Source: AP-15 sp963737145 (GTDB lineage: Bacteria > Pseudomonadota > Alphaproteobacteria > ATCC43930 > CGMCC-115725). Taken from it: a DNA stretch of 64,000 nt. Position numbers and translations under genes: made by a program. Positions 17,667 to 26,750 of this stretch are shown here, piece after piece (the first letter of the stretch is position 1; every line of letters starts with the position of its first letter). The stretch covers positions 186,001-250,000 of the forward strand of contig CAVTRO010000001.1 of the NCBI GenBank assembly GCA_963737145.1. The letters run 5' to 3'. Below the pieces are notes generated by a model. It was not told the DNA's origin, made no database searches, and worked only from the letters and a program-made list of their open reading frames with translations.

Positions 17667-18059
17667 TCAGCTGTGCGAATTGGCGACAAACGGGACCTCG
17701 ACACCCGGGCTGAGAATCACGTATGCCCGACGCCACGGATTCTCGTCGACCAGCTTCCAGCTGTGCCCGCTTCCCGCGGTGTCCTCAGCAAGCAGGATGT
17801 CGCCCGGGCGCAGCATGAAGTGCTCGCCCGTGCGGGTCCGGAAGTCGAGCGTGCCGCTTAATGTGATGACGAACTGGCGGGCCGGCGCGTCGTGCCATTC
17901 GAAGGCGTCACCGGCTCTCGTCTCGCGGAACGAGATGCTGACGACGCCGAAATTGCCGCTGAGGATGTCACCTCGCTCACCTTTGGAAAGGTCAATTGCT
18001 CCTTCCTCGAAACGCGAGTTGTCGTCGTCTCCGGTCCAAATCCGAATACACCGTATCAT
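17667..18059 (-). CDS. Small cupin-domain protein
   Basis: A 130-residue single cupin. Motif 1 is WHDAPARQFVITLSGTLDF and motif 2 LRPGDILLAEDTAGSGHSW, giving His and Glu/Gln-like metal ligands in the usual beta-barrel pattern. It has no signal peptide or extra domain. It sits between cioB (35 bases) and mqo (19 bases) on the same strand, so it is probably co-transcribed with the respiratory genes. Its role there is unknown; a sensor or small-molecule binding role is a guess. Confidence 0.8.
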   Translation of the reverse strand: MIRCIRIWTGDDDNSRFEEGAIDLSKGERGDILSGNFGVVSISFRETRAGDAFEWHDAPARQFVITLSGTLDFRTRTGEHFMLRPGDILLAEDTAGSGHSWKLVDENPWRRAYVILSPGVEVPFVANSHS

Positions 18060-18094
18060 TGAACAGTTCCTTCTCTGGTCGAGCGGAGGCTATT

Positions 18095-19081
18095 TCAGTA
18101 ATGGTCGACTGTCGGCCGGATCTTGCCTCTGAAGACGGTGTAGCTGATCACGGTGTAGAGCAGCATCAGCGGGAAGACGAAGAGCCCCTCGCCCCAGAAC
18201 ATGAAGGCGAGACTGGCGTGGGGTGCGGCGGCTTCCTCGATCGTGATCGAGAATGGGATCATGTAAGGCCAGAACGAGATCGCCAATGTGCCGAACGCCG
18301 CGGCGAAAATGAGCGCGACCATGTAGTATGGCACGCCGTCGCGGCGACGCCGGACGCTCGCGGCCGCAACCACCGCCGCGGCGCCGCCGATTGCCGGGAA
18401 AACGAACAAATACGGCCGCTCAAGCCATCGGTGCACGACCCGAAGGTTCTCGGCCAGCGCATAGGCGAAGACGACGATGAGAAAGACCAGCAGCGCAACC
18501 GCGAGATACGGTATGAGACGATACGCTTCCTCGCGGACATCACCCTCGCATTTCCTGACCAGCCAGCAGGCGCCGAGCAACGCATATCCGAGACACAGGC
18601 CGACACCGCAGAGCATCGCAAAGGGGCTGAACCAGCCGAAATCGCCGCCGGTGTATTGACCGTTGGCGATCGGAAGCTGCTCCACGAGGGCGCCTACAAT
18701 CAGGCCTTGAATGAACGCGGCGACGAGAGAGCCTCCGGCAAAACCGGCGTCCCAGATCCAGCGCAGCCGCTCGGTCTTGTTGCGGTATTCGAACGCCACC
18801 CCGCGCAGGATAAGCCCTGCTACCATCACCAGAGTCGGCAAATAAAACGCCGACAGCAACGTCGCATAGACGACCGGAAAAGCCCCCCAGAGGACGACTG
18901 CGGCAACGACGAGCCAAGTCTCGTTGCCATCCCACATCGGCGCAATCGCGCTAATCATCGCGTGCCGCCGCGTCTCGTCATGCGTCAAACCGAAGAGCAT
19001 GCCGACCCCGAGATCGAACCCGTCGAGCAATACATAGAGGAGTATGCTGACGGCTAGGATGGCCACCCAGAACATGACCAC
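18095..19081 (-). CDS. cioB: Cytochrome bd-type (CIO) quinol oxidase subunit II
   Basis: A 328-residue CydB-type membrane subunit with about eight to nine helices. Typical segments are LLYVLLDGFDLGVGMLFGL at the start, MWDGNETWLVVAAVVLWGAF, FLPTLVMVAGLILRGVAFEY and FWPYMIPFSITIEEAAAPHA. It pairs with subunit I, 2 bases upstream, to form a quinol oxidase that does not pump protons. No small CydX gene is visible after it; instead a cupin gene follows. Confidence 0.94.
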   Translation of the reverse strand: MVMFWVAILAVSILLYVLLDGFDLGVGMLFGLTHDETRRHAMISAIAPMWDGNETWLVVAAVVLWGAFPVVYATLLSAFYLPTLVMVAGLILRGVAFEYRNKTERLRWIWDAGFAGGSLVAAFIQGLIVGALVEQLPIANGQYTGGDFGWFSPFAMLCGVGLCLGYALLGACWLVRKCEGDVREEAYRLIPYLAVALLVFLIVVFAYALAENLRVVHRWLERPYLFVFPAIGGAAAVVAAASVRRRRDGVPYYMVALIFAAAFGTLAISFWPYMIPFSITIEEAAAPHASLAFMFWGEGLFVFPLMLLYTVISYTVFRGKIRPTVDHY

Positions 19082-19083
19082 GG

Positions 19084-20502
19084 CTATTCTCCTGCAGGGA
19101 CATGACGAGCAGTCGATGCGAGGTGGTGCTCGTCGACGACCGACATTGGGCGGTTGGGGACGGCAGCAGCCGGTGGCACCGCCAGGCGCCCTTCCGGTCC
19201 AGCCAGCAGCAGCCGATAGATGTAGTAGGTTCCGAATGCGAAAATGAAGCTGTAGACGACGCAGTAAACCGCCAGCGAGATTTCCACAGCGCGAGCGGTC
19301 AGGAACGGCGTCAGTGCGTCGGCGGTCCGTAATACGCCATACACGACCCAGGGCTGACGCCCGGCCTCGGCAGTGACCCAGCCGCTCAATATCGCGATGA
19401 ACGGCAGCGGGAAGCTGAGAAATGTCGCCCAGAGCAGCAATCGGTTCTGTTCGATGCGCCCTTTATGGATCAGGTACGAGCCGATCCAGGCGATCAGCAG
19501 CATGACGGCCCAGCAGCCGACCATGACGCGGAAGCTGAAAAATGGGATCGCCACCGGCGGCCAATTCTCGGGCGGGATGCTCTCCAGCCCGACCTCTCCC
19601 GCCGAAAGGTCGTCCGAGTCGATCAAGCTCCCGAAAGGCGGAGGCAGCGTAATTGCGAAGAGATTGCGGTGGTTCTCCTCATCCGGCCAGGCGAGCAGCA
19701 CTTCGGAGGCCGGCTTCTCGTCATGCCACCGGGCCTCGATCGCCGCCATTTTCGCCGGCTGGTGGTGAACGATGTACTCACCGTTGAGGTGTCCGAAGAC
19801 GAGCTGGGCGGGAAGCAGCACGGCTGCGAAACACAATCCCATCCGGAGCATCACCCGCGCCTCGGCGGAAAAGATCCCGCGCAGCACGTACCACGCGCCG
19901 GTGGCGGCGACGCAGACGGCGCCGGTGAGATAGGAGGCGAGCAGCATGTGCGGAAAGCGTACCCACACGACCGGACTGAACAGGATCTTGACCCAGTCGT
20001 CCGGAGCAAAGGCGCCGTTCTCCATTAGATACCCGGTCGGCACCTGCATCCAGCTGTTGTTGACCATGATCCAGAACGCGGAGAGGGTCGTTCCCAACGC
20101 CACCATCGCGGTCGAAAACAGATAGAACCACGGCGGGACGCGAGGGCGGCCAAACAGCAGGATGCCAAAAAAGCTCGCCTCGAGGAAAAAGGCGGTGAAG
20201 GTTTCGTACGATAGAAGCGGGCCCTGGATCGGCCCTGACATCCGCGCCAATACGCTCCAGTTCGTGCCGAACTGGAATCCCATGACTATTCCGGAGACAA
20301 CGCCCAGCCCGAACGCGACACCGAAGATCTTGAGCCAGAATTCGAAGACAAGGCGGTAGACCGGACGCCCGATCCACAGATGCAGCGCCTCGAGCACGGT
20401 CAGCCACGCCGCCAGCCCGATCGTGAAGGACGGGAAGATGATGTGGAACGCAACAGTCGATCCGAACTGGATCCGGGAAAGCAAAAGCGCCGTTAGGTCC
20501 AT
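19084..20502 (-). CDS. cioA: Cytochrome bd-type (CIO) quinol oxidase subunit I
   Basis: A 472-residue CydA-type subunit that carries the haems. It shows LLSRIQFGSTVAFHIIFPSF with an axial His, GVVSGIVMGFQFGTNWSVLA, FFLEASFFGILLFG, NSWMQVPTGYLMENGAF with the second haem region, and WVTAEAGRQPWVVYGVLRTA near the end. The Q-loop is short, as in the cyanide-insensitive (CIO) branch. It follows poxB by 12 bases, so quinol made by PoxB and Mqo could be oxidised by an enzyme from the same transcript. Confidence 0.94.
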   Translation of the reverse strand: MDLTALLLSRIQFGSTVAFHIIFPSFTIGLAAWLTVLEALHLWIGRPVYRLVFEFWLKIFGVAFGLGVVSGIVMGFQFGTNWSVLARMSGPIQGPLLSYETFTAFFLEASFFGILLFGRPRVPPWFYLFSTAMVALGTTLSAFWIMVNNSWMQVPTGYLMENGAFAPDDWVKILFSPVVWVRFPHMLLASYLTGAVCVAATGAWYVLRGIFSAEARVMLRMGLCFAAVLLPAQLVFGHLNGEYIVHHQPAKMAAIEARWHDEKPASEVLLAWPDEENHRNLFAITLPPPFGSLIDSDDLSAGEVGLESIPPENWPPVAIPFFSFRVMVGCWAVMLLIAWIGSYLIHKGRIEQNRLLLWATFLSFPLPFIAILSGWVTAEAGRQPWVVYGVLRTADALTPFLTARAVEISLAVYCVVYSFIFAFGTYYIYRLLLAGPEGRLAVPPAAAVPNRPMSVVDEHHLASTARHVPAGE

Positions 20503-20514
20503 TGGTAATGTCCG

Positions 20515-22249
20515 TTAGCGCCACAGGTTTGTTCTGGCCAGATCGATCACTTCATCGGCGCGGCCGCTGATCACCGCTTTCACCATATAGAGCGTGAAGC
20601 CTTTCGCCATCTCCACGGTGACGGAAGGTGGCATGGCCAATTCGGTTCGGTTCACGACTGCATCAACCAGAACCGGCCCCTCATGGGCCAACGCGGCCGC
20701 AATTCCGGCATCCACATCGGCCGGATCTTCGAGCCTGATCCCGCGCACGCCGACGGCCTCGGCCATTGCCGCGAAGTTCGGGTTATCGAAGTCGGTACCG
20801 AATGGGAGAAAACCGGTGGATTTCTGCCTCGAGCTCGATAAAGCCGAGCGCGCCATTGTTGAAGACGACGACCTTCACCGGCAATTTGAGCTGCACGAGA
20901 CTGAGAAAGTCGCCCATCAGCATCGAAAACCCGCCATCGCCGGACAGCGACACCACCTGTCGGGCGGGATAGACGGCTTGCGCCCCGATGCCTTGCGCCA
21001 GCGCATTGGCCATAGACCCGTGCCAGAAGGACCCAATGAGCCGTCGGCGGCCATTCATCGCCAGATAGCGAGCGGCCCACACCGTCGGGAGGCCGACATC
21101 GCAAGTGAAGACGGCGTCGGCTGCGCCGTGATCGCTGATCGCCCTCGCGATCTGCTGCGGGTGTATCGGCCGCTTGCCAGGCGTACCGACTGCCAGATCG
21201 TCTAGCCCCTTGCGCGCCTTTGCATAATGCTCGCGCGCCTGTGAGAGATGGGAGCCATCGTGCTTCTGCTGCAGCAGCGGCATCAGCGCTTCGATCGTTG
21301 CCCGGACGTCGCCCACTACCGCGAGATCGACTGCCGCGCGGCGTCCAATCTGCTCGGCCCTGATATCGACTTGCGCGATGCGGACGCCAGCTCCCGACGG
21401 GTAGAATTGCCGATAGGGAAAGTCGGTCCCAAGCATCAGCAAAACGTCGCAGTCGAGCATTGCGTAATAGCCGGACGAAAACCCGATCAGCCCGGTCATG
21501 CCGACGTCGTATGGGTTCTCCCATTCGACATGCTCTTTGCCGCGCATCGTATGCACCATGGGCGCCTTGAGGTGGCCGCCCAATGCCAGAAGCTCAGTGT
21601 GCGCGCCTTGGCATCCCGAACCGCACAAGATCGTGAGGCGGCTCCCGCGGTTCAACAACCCTGCCAGGAGTTCGAGATCATGCCGCGCAGGCGTTACGAC
21701 CGGCGCCGGCGGCAGCAAACCCGCGGCCTTTACCGCAGCGTTGGATGCGGGTTGCAGCGCGACATCGCCGGGTATCACCACCACCGACACGCCGCGCTTG
21801 CCGACCGCCTCGCGGATCGCGACCTCGAGTGCCCGCGGCATCTGGTTGGCGCCGGAGACAAGTTCGCAGTAATGGCTGCATTCTTGAAACAGCGTCTGCG
21901 GATGCGTTTCCTGGAAATACCCCGAGCCGATCTCAGCCGATGGGATCTGCGCGGCGATTGCCAGCACCGGCACACGTGATCGGTGACAGTCGAACAGGCC
22001 ATTGATCAAGTGCAGATTGCCCGGCCCGCAGCTCCCGGCGCAAACGGCGAGCTCACCTGTCAAGTGTGCCTCGGCACCCGCCGCGAAAGCGGCGACCTCC
22101 TCGTGCCGGACATGTACCCATTCGATCTTGCCTTGGCGGCGAAGCGAGTCGGTCAGCCCATTGAGGCTGTCGCCGACGATACCGTAGATCCGCTTGACCC
22201 CCGCAGCCGCGAGGATTTCTGCAAACTGATCAGCTACCGTTTTTGCCAT
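20515..22249 (-). CDS. poxB: PoxB-type pyruvate:quinone oxidoreductase, extra base at 20827
   Basis: Thiamine-diphosphate flavoenzyme that oxidises pyruvate to acetate and CO2 and reduces quinone. Conserved parts: IYGIVGDSLNGLTDSLRR, the TPP-activating Glu in VRHEEVAAFAAGAEA, CGPGNLHLINGLFDCHRSR, and the TPP/Mg motif SLSGDGGFSMLMGDF followed by KVVVFNNGALGFIELE. At 20827 one extra base shifts the frame; without it the sequence goes IELEQKSTGFLPFGTDF and on to VIDLARTNLWR. The C-terminal part, including the region PoxB uses for lipid binding, is intact. Start ATG at 22249 (MAKTVADQF). It heads a minus-strand row with cioAB. Confidence 0.9.
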
Positions 22250-22619
22250 GATCGGAATTCTTCCGCTAGAAGAAGGGAGATACAAAAGGTTAGCATAAAG
22301 GGTAAATTGGGCCAGCTACGTTCCGTAAACTCCGGTAAATTGGTGCGATCCTTCAGTTGTGCGGTCCAGGCCGCGGCTTCCGAATGTTGAAATAACGCAG
22401 CCCCCTGTCTCACTGATGCGAACTTTCGGGTATCCCATGATCCGTTCGACCGAATGCTGATTGGCGCAGGCGCGGGCCGGGCGCTCGACCATTGCTTACA
22501 GCACTGCAGGGGCCGACGTGGTGAGGTTCAAGGGCTGACGATAAATTGCTGACACACGACGTCTGCGAGCCAGCCGCGTGAGGTGCACTGATGGGGACGA
22601 TCATGTTTCGGGTGACGAG
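22250..22619. promoter_or_regulatory. Divergent gap before poxB and the CoA-transferase, with tandem GGTAAATTGG repeats
   Basis: A 370-base non-coding stretch. The part next to poxB is AT-richer than its surroundings. GGTAAATTGG occurs at 22301-22310 and again at 22334-22343, 33 bases start to start (close to three helical turns), with a weaker copy CCGTAAACTCC between. Relative to poxB they lie about 50 and 85 bases upstream of its start, a good place for tandem regulator sites. The part near the CoA-transferase shows nothing I recognise. Confidence 0.45.
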
Positions 22620-23834
22620 GTGAGTGAAACGAAGCCGGGTCCGCTCGCCGGCATCAAGATCCTCGATTTGACCACAGTCGTGCTGGGGCCGCTGGCGACG
22701 CAGATCCTCGGAGACCTGGGCGCCGAGGTGATCAAGATCGAGGCGCCTGGCGGCGACATCATGCGGTACGCCGAGCCGGCCCGGCACCTCGAGATGGGCC
22801 ACGTCTTCCTCAACCTCAACCGCAACAAACGCTCGCTCGTGCTCGACCTGAAACACCCGGATGCGGCACCAGTTCTGTTGGCGCTGGTTCGGCAGAGCGA
22901 CGTCGTGATGCACAACATGCGGCCGCAGGCGATGGCGCGGCTCGGCTTCGCGTGGGAGCGGCTGCGCGAGGTCAACCCGCGGCTCGTCTATTGCTCGGCA
23001 GAAGGTTACGGGCAGGATGGCCCGTTCGCCGACCGGCCGGCCTTCGACGACATCATCCAGGGCGGCTGCGGGCTGGTCGCGCTCGAAGCGGCGACCGGCG
23101 GCGAGGCCCGCTTCGTGCCGACTCTGATCGGCGACAAAACCGTCGGGCTGACGATGGTCTATGCGGTCATGGCGGCGCTTTTGCAGCGTGAGCGCACCGG
23201 TGAAGGCCAGGCGGTCGAAGTGCCGATGCTGGAAACGATGACCGCGTTCGTCATGGCCGAGCACATGGGCGGCCTCACCTTCGATCCGCCACGCGGCGAG
23301 CCCGGCTATTCCCGGATGCTCGCGCCGGACCGCCGGCCGCACCGCACCGCGGACGGGCACATCTGCATTCTGCCCTACACCGATCGGCACTGGAGGGATT
23401 TCTTTCGCATTGCCGGGCGCCCGGAACTGGCCGACGATCCGCGCCTCGCCAACGCGCAAACCCGGAGCCGCCACGTCGCCGAGCTTTATGCGCTGATCGC
23501 CGAATGCGTGCGCGACGGGTCGACCGCACTCTGGCTCGAAAAGCTCAAATCGGCCGATATCCCGTCCGGCCCGGTCAACCCGCTCAGCGGACTGCCGGCC
23601 GACGAGCACCTTGCTGCTGTCGAGATGTTCCCGCGGACCGACCATCCCACCGAAGGCAGCATCCGGATTGTCCGGCCGCCGGTGCGGTTTGGCGCGGCGG
23701 ACTGCGCGCTGCGCCGTCCGGCGCCGCGATTGGGCGAGCATTCGCGCGAGATCCTGCGCGAAGCCGGGTTCACCGATGAGCAAATCGCGGATCTGCTCGC
23801 TCGCAACGTCGCGGTCGAAGCGATCGAACTGTGA
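22620..23834 (+). CDS. CaiB/BaiF-family (class III) CoA-transferase
   Basis: About 404 residues. The family pattern is clear: GPLAGIKILDLTTVVLGP, ILGDLGAEVIKIEAPGGD, LNRNKRSLVLDLKHP, PAFDDIIQGGCGL, and the catalytic Asp in LIGDKTVGLTMVYAVMAALL. The C-terminal domain shows YLREAGFTDEQIADLL-like helices (ILREAGFTDEQI). These enzymes move CoA between carboxylic acids; the substrate cannot be read from sequence. Two GTG starts are possible (22578 or 22620); I chose 22620, which gives the usual short lead before PLAGIKIL. The dioxygenase gene follows after 32 bases, probably in the same transcript. Confidence 0.88.
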   Translation: MSETKPGPLAGIKILDLTTVVLGPLATQILGDLGAEVIKIEAPGGDIMRYAEPARHLEMGHVFLNLNRNKRSLVLDLKHPDAAPVLLALVRQSDVVMHNMRPQAMARLGFAWERLREVNPRLVYCSAEGYGQDGPFADRPAFDDIIQGGCGLVALEAATGGEARFVPTLIGDKTVGLTMVYAVMAALLQRERTGEGQAVEVPMLETMTAFVMAEHMGGLTFDPPRGEPGYSRMLAPDRRPHRTADGHICILPYTDRHWRDFFRIAGRPELADDPRLANAQTRSRHVAELYALIAECVRDGSTALWLEKLKSADIPSGPVNPLSGLPADEHLAAVEMFPRTDHPTEGSIRIVRPPVRFGAADCALRRPAPRLGEHSREILREAGFTDEQIADLLARNVAVEAIEL

Positions 23835-23866
23835 TAGGATCTCCGCAGCAATCCAAGGAGAGCGCG

Positions 23867-24745
23867 ATGGACCCCGTTCGTTCCAACAACGGCCCCCGTT
23901 ACAAGCATCTCGCCGATGAGCCGGAGCCGTACGACACGATCACGGTCGACAAATTGACGCCGATCATCGGCGGCGAGATCGGCGGGGTCGATTTGTCGCG
24001 GCCGCTGGGTAATCGCACGCTCGACGAGATCCACCGCGCGCTGGCTGAAAATCTCGTGATCTTCTTCCGCGACCAGCACTTGACCCAGGACCAGCATCTC
24101 GCCTTTGGCCGCCTATTCGGCGACCTCCACCTCCATCCGGCGGCGCCGCACGAGCCCGGCAAGCCCGAGTTGATGATCATCCATGCCGACAAAGACTCGC
24201 CCCGCGCCAATGGCGACGGCTGGCACAGCGACGTGTCGTGCGACGAGGAGCCGCCGATGGGCAGCATCCTTTACATCAAAAAATGCCCGCCGCGCGGCGG
24301 CGACACCCTGTTCGCCAGCATGTATGCCGCCTATGAGGCGTTGTCGGACCGCATGAAGACCTATCTCGATGGCCTGACCGCGATCCATGACGGCGAGCAT
24401 TATCGCGGCCAATACGCCAATTACGGGATCGCCGACAAACCGAGCTATCCGCGCGCCGAGCACCCGGTCGTGCGCACCCACCCGGTGACGGGCAGGAAAG
24501 CGCTCTACGTGAACAAGGGATTTACGCGGCGCATTCTGGGGATCCCACGCGACGAGAGCGAGGGCATGCTCCGTTACCTTTACGAGCATATGGCCAATCC
24601 ATTGTTCCAATGCCGCTTCCGCTGGACCGAGAACGCGATCGCCTTCTGGGACAATCGCTGCGTGCAGCACCACGCGATGTGGGACTATTGGCCCCACACG
24701 CGCTCGGGAAACCGGGTAACCGTCGCAGGGGACCGGCCGGTCTAG
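23867..24745 (+). CDS. TauD/TfdA-family Fe(II)/2-oxoglutarate dioxygenase
   Basis: A 292-residue dioxygenase. The iron ligands are H and D in GWHSDVSCDEEPP and the distal H in RCVQHHAMWDYWPH; the 2-oxoglutarate-binding Arg is expected in HTRSGNRVTV. PIIGGEIGGVDLSRPL and LVIFFRDQHLTQDQHLAFG are the usual N-terminal landmarks. ATG at 23867 has AAGGAG 6 bases upstream. Family members hydroxylate taurine, alkyl sulfates, aryloxy-acids and others; the neighbouring CoA-transferase does not settle the substrate. Confidence 0.9.
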   Translation: MDPVRSNNGPRYKHLADEPEPYDTITVDKLTPIIGGEIGGVDLSRPLGNRTLDEIHRALAENLVIFFRDQHLTQDQHLAFGRLFGDLHLHPAAPHEPGKPELMIIHADKDSPRANGDGWHSDVSCDEEPPMGSILYIKKCPPRGGDTLFASMYAAYEALSDRMKTYLDGLTAIHDGEHYRGQYANYGIADKPSYPRAEHPVVRTHPVTGRKALYVNKGFTRRILGIPRDESEGMLRYLYEHMANPLFQCRFRWTENAIAFWDNRCVQHHAMWDYWPHTRSGNRVTVAGDRPV

Positions 24746-25087
24746 CACAATTCTCCCTCGCCCAGCTCGCGCAGGGATCCATGCATCCACCCATTTTTTG
24801 GGGCGCTCGAACTTGGATGGCCGGTATAAGTCCGGCCGACCTGCGCCTTGACCATTGGTACAACGATGGACATCTAGAGAACGCAGAGTTCGTGCTCCTC
24901 CTTCGAGCCACGTGACCGAACACGCGTGAGCGACCCCACCACTGCGGTGGGAATTGGGTTCGGTCTTTATGTCTGCCACGTCCGGACAACCCTTTTCACG
25001 CGGGTCGTCTTCCGACCCGTCAGGTGCCTGCGCATAGACGCAGCGCGCCTGTTGGGCCTCATGCGATTTTTTTGAGAGATTACAATC
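24746..25087. other. Long non-coding leader before the DEAD-box helicase
   Basis: 342 bases without a convincing gene. A perfect hairpin GGCCGG-TATAAGT-CCGGCC lies at 24819-24837; it has no U-tract, so I do not call it a terminator. Just before the helicase start is a T-rich stretch (ATTTTTTTGAGAG). Long leaders are common for cold-shock DEAD-box genes, but nothing in the sequence proves this here. Confidence 0.4.
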
Positions 25088-26419
25088 TTGTCTAGTTTTT
25101 CCGATTTCGGCCTCGCAACCTCAATACTCAAGGCTGTCGCCGCCGAAGGCTATGCGTTACCTACCCCGATCCAATTACAGGCCATCCCACAGGTGCTGCG
25201 CGGCCGCGATCTCTGCGGCATCGCCCAGACCGGGACCGGTAAGACAGCCGCTTTCGCCTTGCCAATTCTCCAGCGCCTCTCCAGCGCGCCGGCACGGAGA
25301 ACCGCCGGCGCCTGCCGAGCGCTCGTGCTCGGCCCGACGCGAGAGCTGGCCAGCCAAATCGCCGAGAGCTTCCGCGCCTATGGGCGCGAGCTGCCGCTCT
25401 CCACTGCAGTCGTGTTCGGCGGCGTCCCGATTGGGTCCCAGCAGCGGCGGCTCGCGTCGGGTGTCGACATCTTGGTGGCCACGCCCGGGCGCTTGCTCGA
25501 CCTCATCGACCGCAAATCTCTGACCTTGTCGAGGGTCCAAATCCTGGTTCTCGACGAGGCCGATCGAATGCTCGACCTCGGCTTCATCCATGCCCTGAGG
25601 CGCATCGTGAAATTGTTGCCGCGACAGCGTCAGACACTGCTGTTCTCGGCAACCATGCCGAGGACGATCGCCTCCCTAGCCGAGGAGTACCTCGACGACC
25701 CGATCGAGGTGGCTGTCACGCCGGCTGCGACGACGGTCGAACTGGTTGATCAAGGCGTCGTTTTCGTTTCGAGCGATCGGAAACGGGGCACTCTGGCGAC
25801 ATTGCTGGCCGATCCGGCATTCGAACGTGTGCTCGTGTTCACCCGCACAAAGCACGGTGCGGACCGGGTGGTGCGACATCTAAGCGCGGCCGGCATCGAG
25901 GCGATCGCCATTCACGGAAACAAGTCGCAGCCGCAACGCGAGCGCGCGCTCGCCGGCTTTCGCGCCGGCAGCAGCAGGGTCCTCGTCGCGACCGACATTG
26001 CCGCGCGAGGGATCGATGTGGAAGGCGTATCGCACGTCATCAATTTCGAGCTGCCGAACGTTCCCGAAGATTATGTTCACCGCATCGGCCGAACGGCGCG
26101 CGCCGGCGCCGCCGGCGTTGCGATCTCGTTGTGCAGCGACGAGGAACGCGGTTACCTGCGCGACATCGAAAAGCTGACCCGCCTCGCGGTCCGGCGGCTT
26201 GATCTCCAGCCCGCGCCGATCAAGCCGTATGGGCAGGAGAGGATCGAAAACGCACCTGCGCGAGAGTTGCGGTCCGCCGGTTTTAAGACGGACGGCCGAG
26301 GACGCCCGAGCGGAGGAACTCGAGGAGGGCAACGCGCCCGGGGGACTACTCCTTCATCAGCTGCTGCTTCGCCTGCGCGGCGAAGTGGTCGAGCTCGAAG
26401 CGGATCTGCGCCGGCGTGA
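25088..26419 (+). CDS. rhlE: DEAD-box RNA helicase, RhlE-like
   Basis: About 443 residues from a TTG start. All helicase motifs are present: Q motif (GYALPTPIQLQAIP), I (AQTGTGKTA), Ia (PTRELASQ), Ib (TPGRLLD), II (VLDEADRML), III (SAT), IV (VFTRTKHGAD), V (ATDIAARGIDV) and VI (HRIGRTARAG). The tail after about residue 400 is Gly/Arg/Ser-rich, usual for RNA-binding C-termini of RhlE proteins. The last 74 bases overlap the convergent DUF1476 gene, so the true end may be earlier or the frame may be disturbed. It unwinds RNA in ribosome assembly or RNA decay. Confidence 0.92.
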   Translation: MSSFSDFGLATSILKAVAAEGYALPTPIQLQAIPQVLRGRDLCGIAQTGTGKTAAFALPILQRLSSAPARRTAGACRALVLGPTRELASQIAESFRAYGRELPLSTAVVFGGVPIGSQQRRLASGVDILVATPGRLLDLIDRKSLTLSRVQILVLDEADRMLDLGFIHALRRIVKLLPRQRQTLLFSATMPRTIASLAEEYLDDPIEVAVTPAATTVELVDQGVVFVSSDRKRGTLATLLADPAFERVLVFTRTKHGADRVVRHLSAAGIEAIAIHGNKSQPQRERALAGFRAGSSRVLVATDIAARGIDVEGVSHVINFELPNVPEDYVHRIGRTARAGAAGVAISLCSDEERGYLRDIEKLTRLAVRRLDLQPAPIKPYGQERIENAPARELRSAGFKTDGRGRPSGGTRGGQRARGTTPSSAAASPARRSGRARSGSAPA

Positions 26420-26665
26420 CGGCTTGGCCTTTCGCGGCGAGATCGCCGGCCACCTTGTCGATGACGTGTTTGTCGCCGCCCGGTTCGAACTCGGCGGCGA
26501 CCACCTCCTTGGCATAGGCTTCGGCGTCGGCGCCCGCCAGCCCCATTTGTTGCGCCGCCCACGCCCCAACAGCCGGTTGCGCCGAGCGGTGGCTTTGAAT
26601 CTGAACTCCTGATCGTGCTTGAACCGGGCCTCGAATTCCTTCTCACGGTCAGCGAAGCTGGTCAT
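26346..26665 (-). CDS. DUF1476 protein (ATP synthase inhibitor zeta-like), one-base loss near 26562
   Basis: DUF1476 proteins are the alphaproteobacterial F1-ATPase inhibitor subunit (zeta). The N-terminal half is MTSFADREKEFEARFKHDQE then FRFKATARRNRLLG, the family signature. The C-terminal half, in another frame, is MGLAGADAEAYAKEVVAAEF then a four-helix tail ending AAQAKQQLMKE. A single missing base near 26562 separates them; restoring it gives RRNRLLGxWAAQQMGLAGAD. About 106 residues in total, normal. It converges with and overlaps the rhlE end by 74 bases. Confidence 0.85.
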
Positions 26666-26750
26666 GTCCTCTCTCACTCCAACCAACGCAGGCGAAGCAC
26701 CCGTTGCGCCTCTTATATTAGAGCGGTTGAGCGGCGATGCGAGCGGGTGA

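Noticed and set aside
24819..24837. Rho-independent terminator after the dioxygenase
   Set aside because: The hairpin is perfect but lacks a following U-tract and lies 74 bases beyond the stop.
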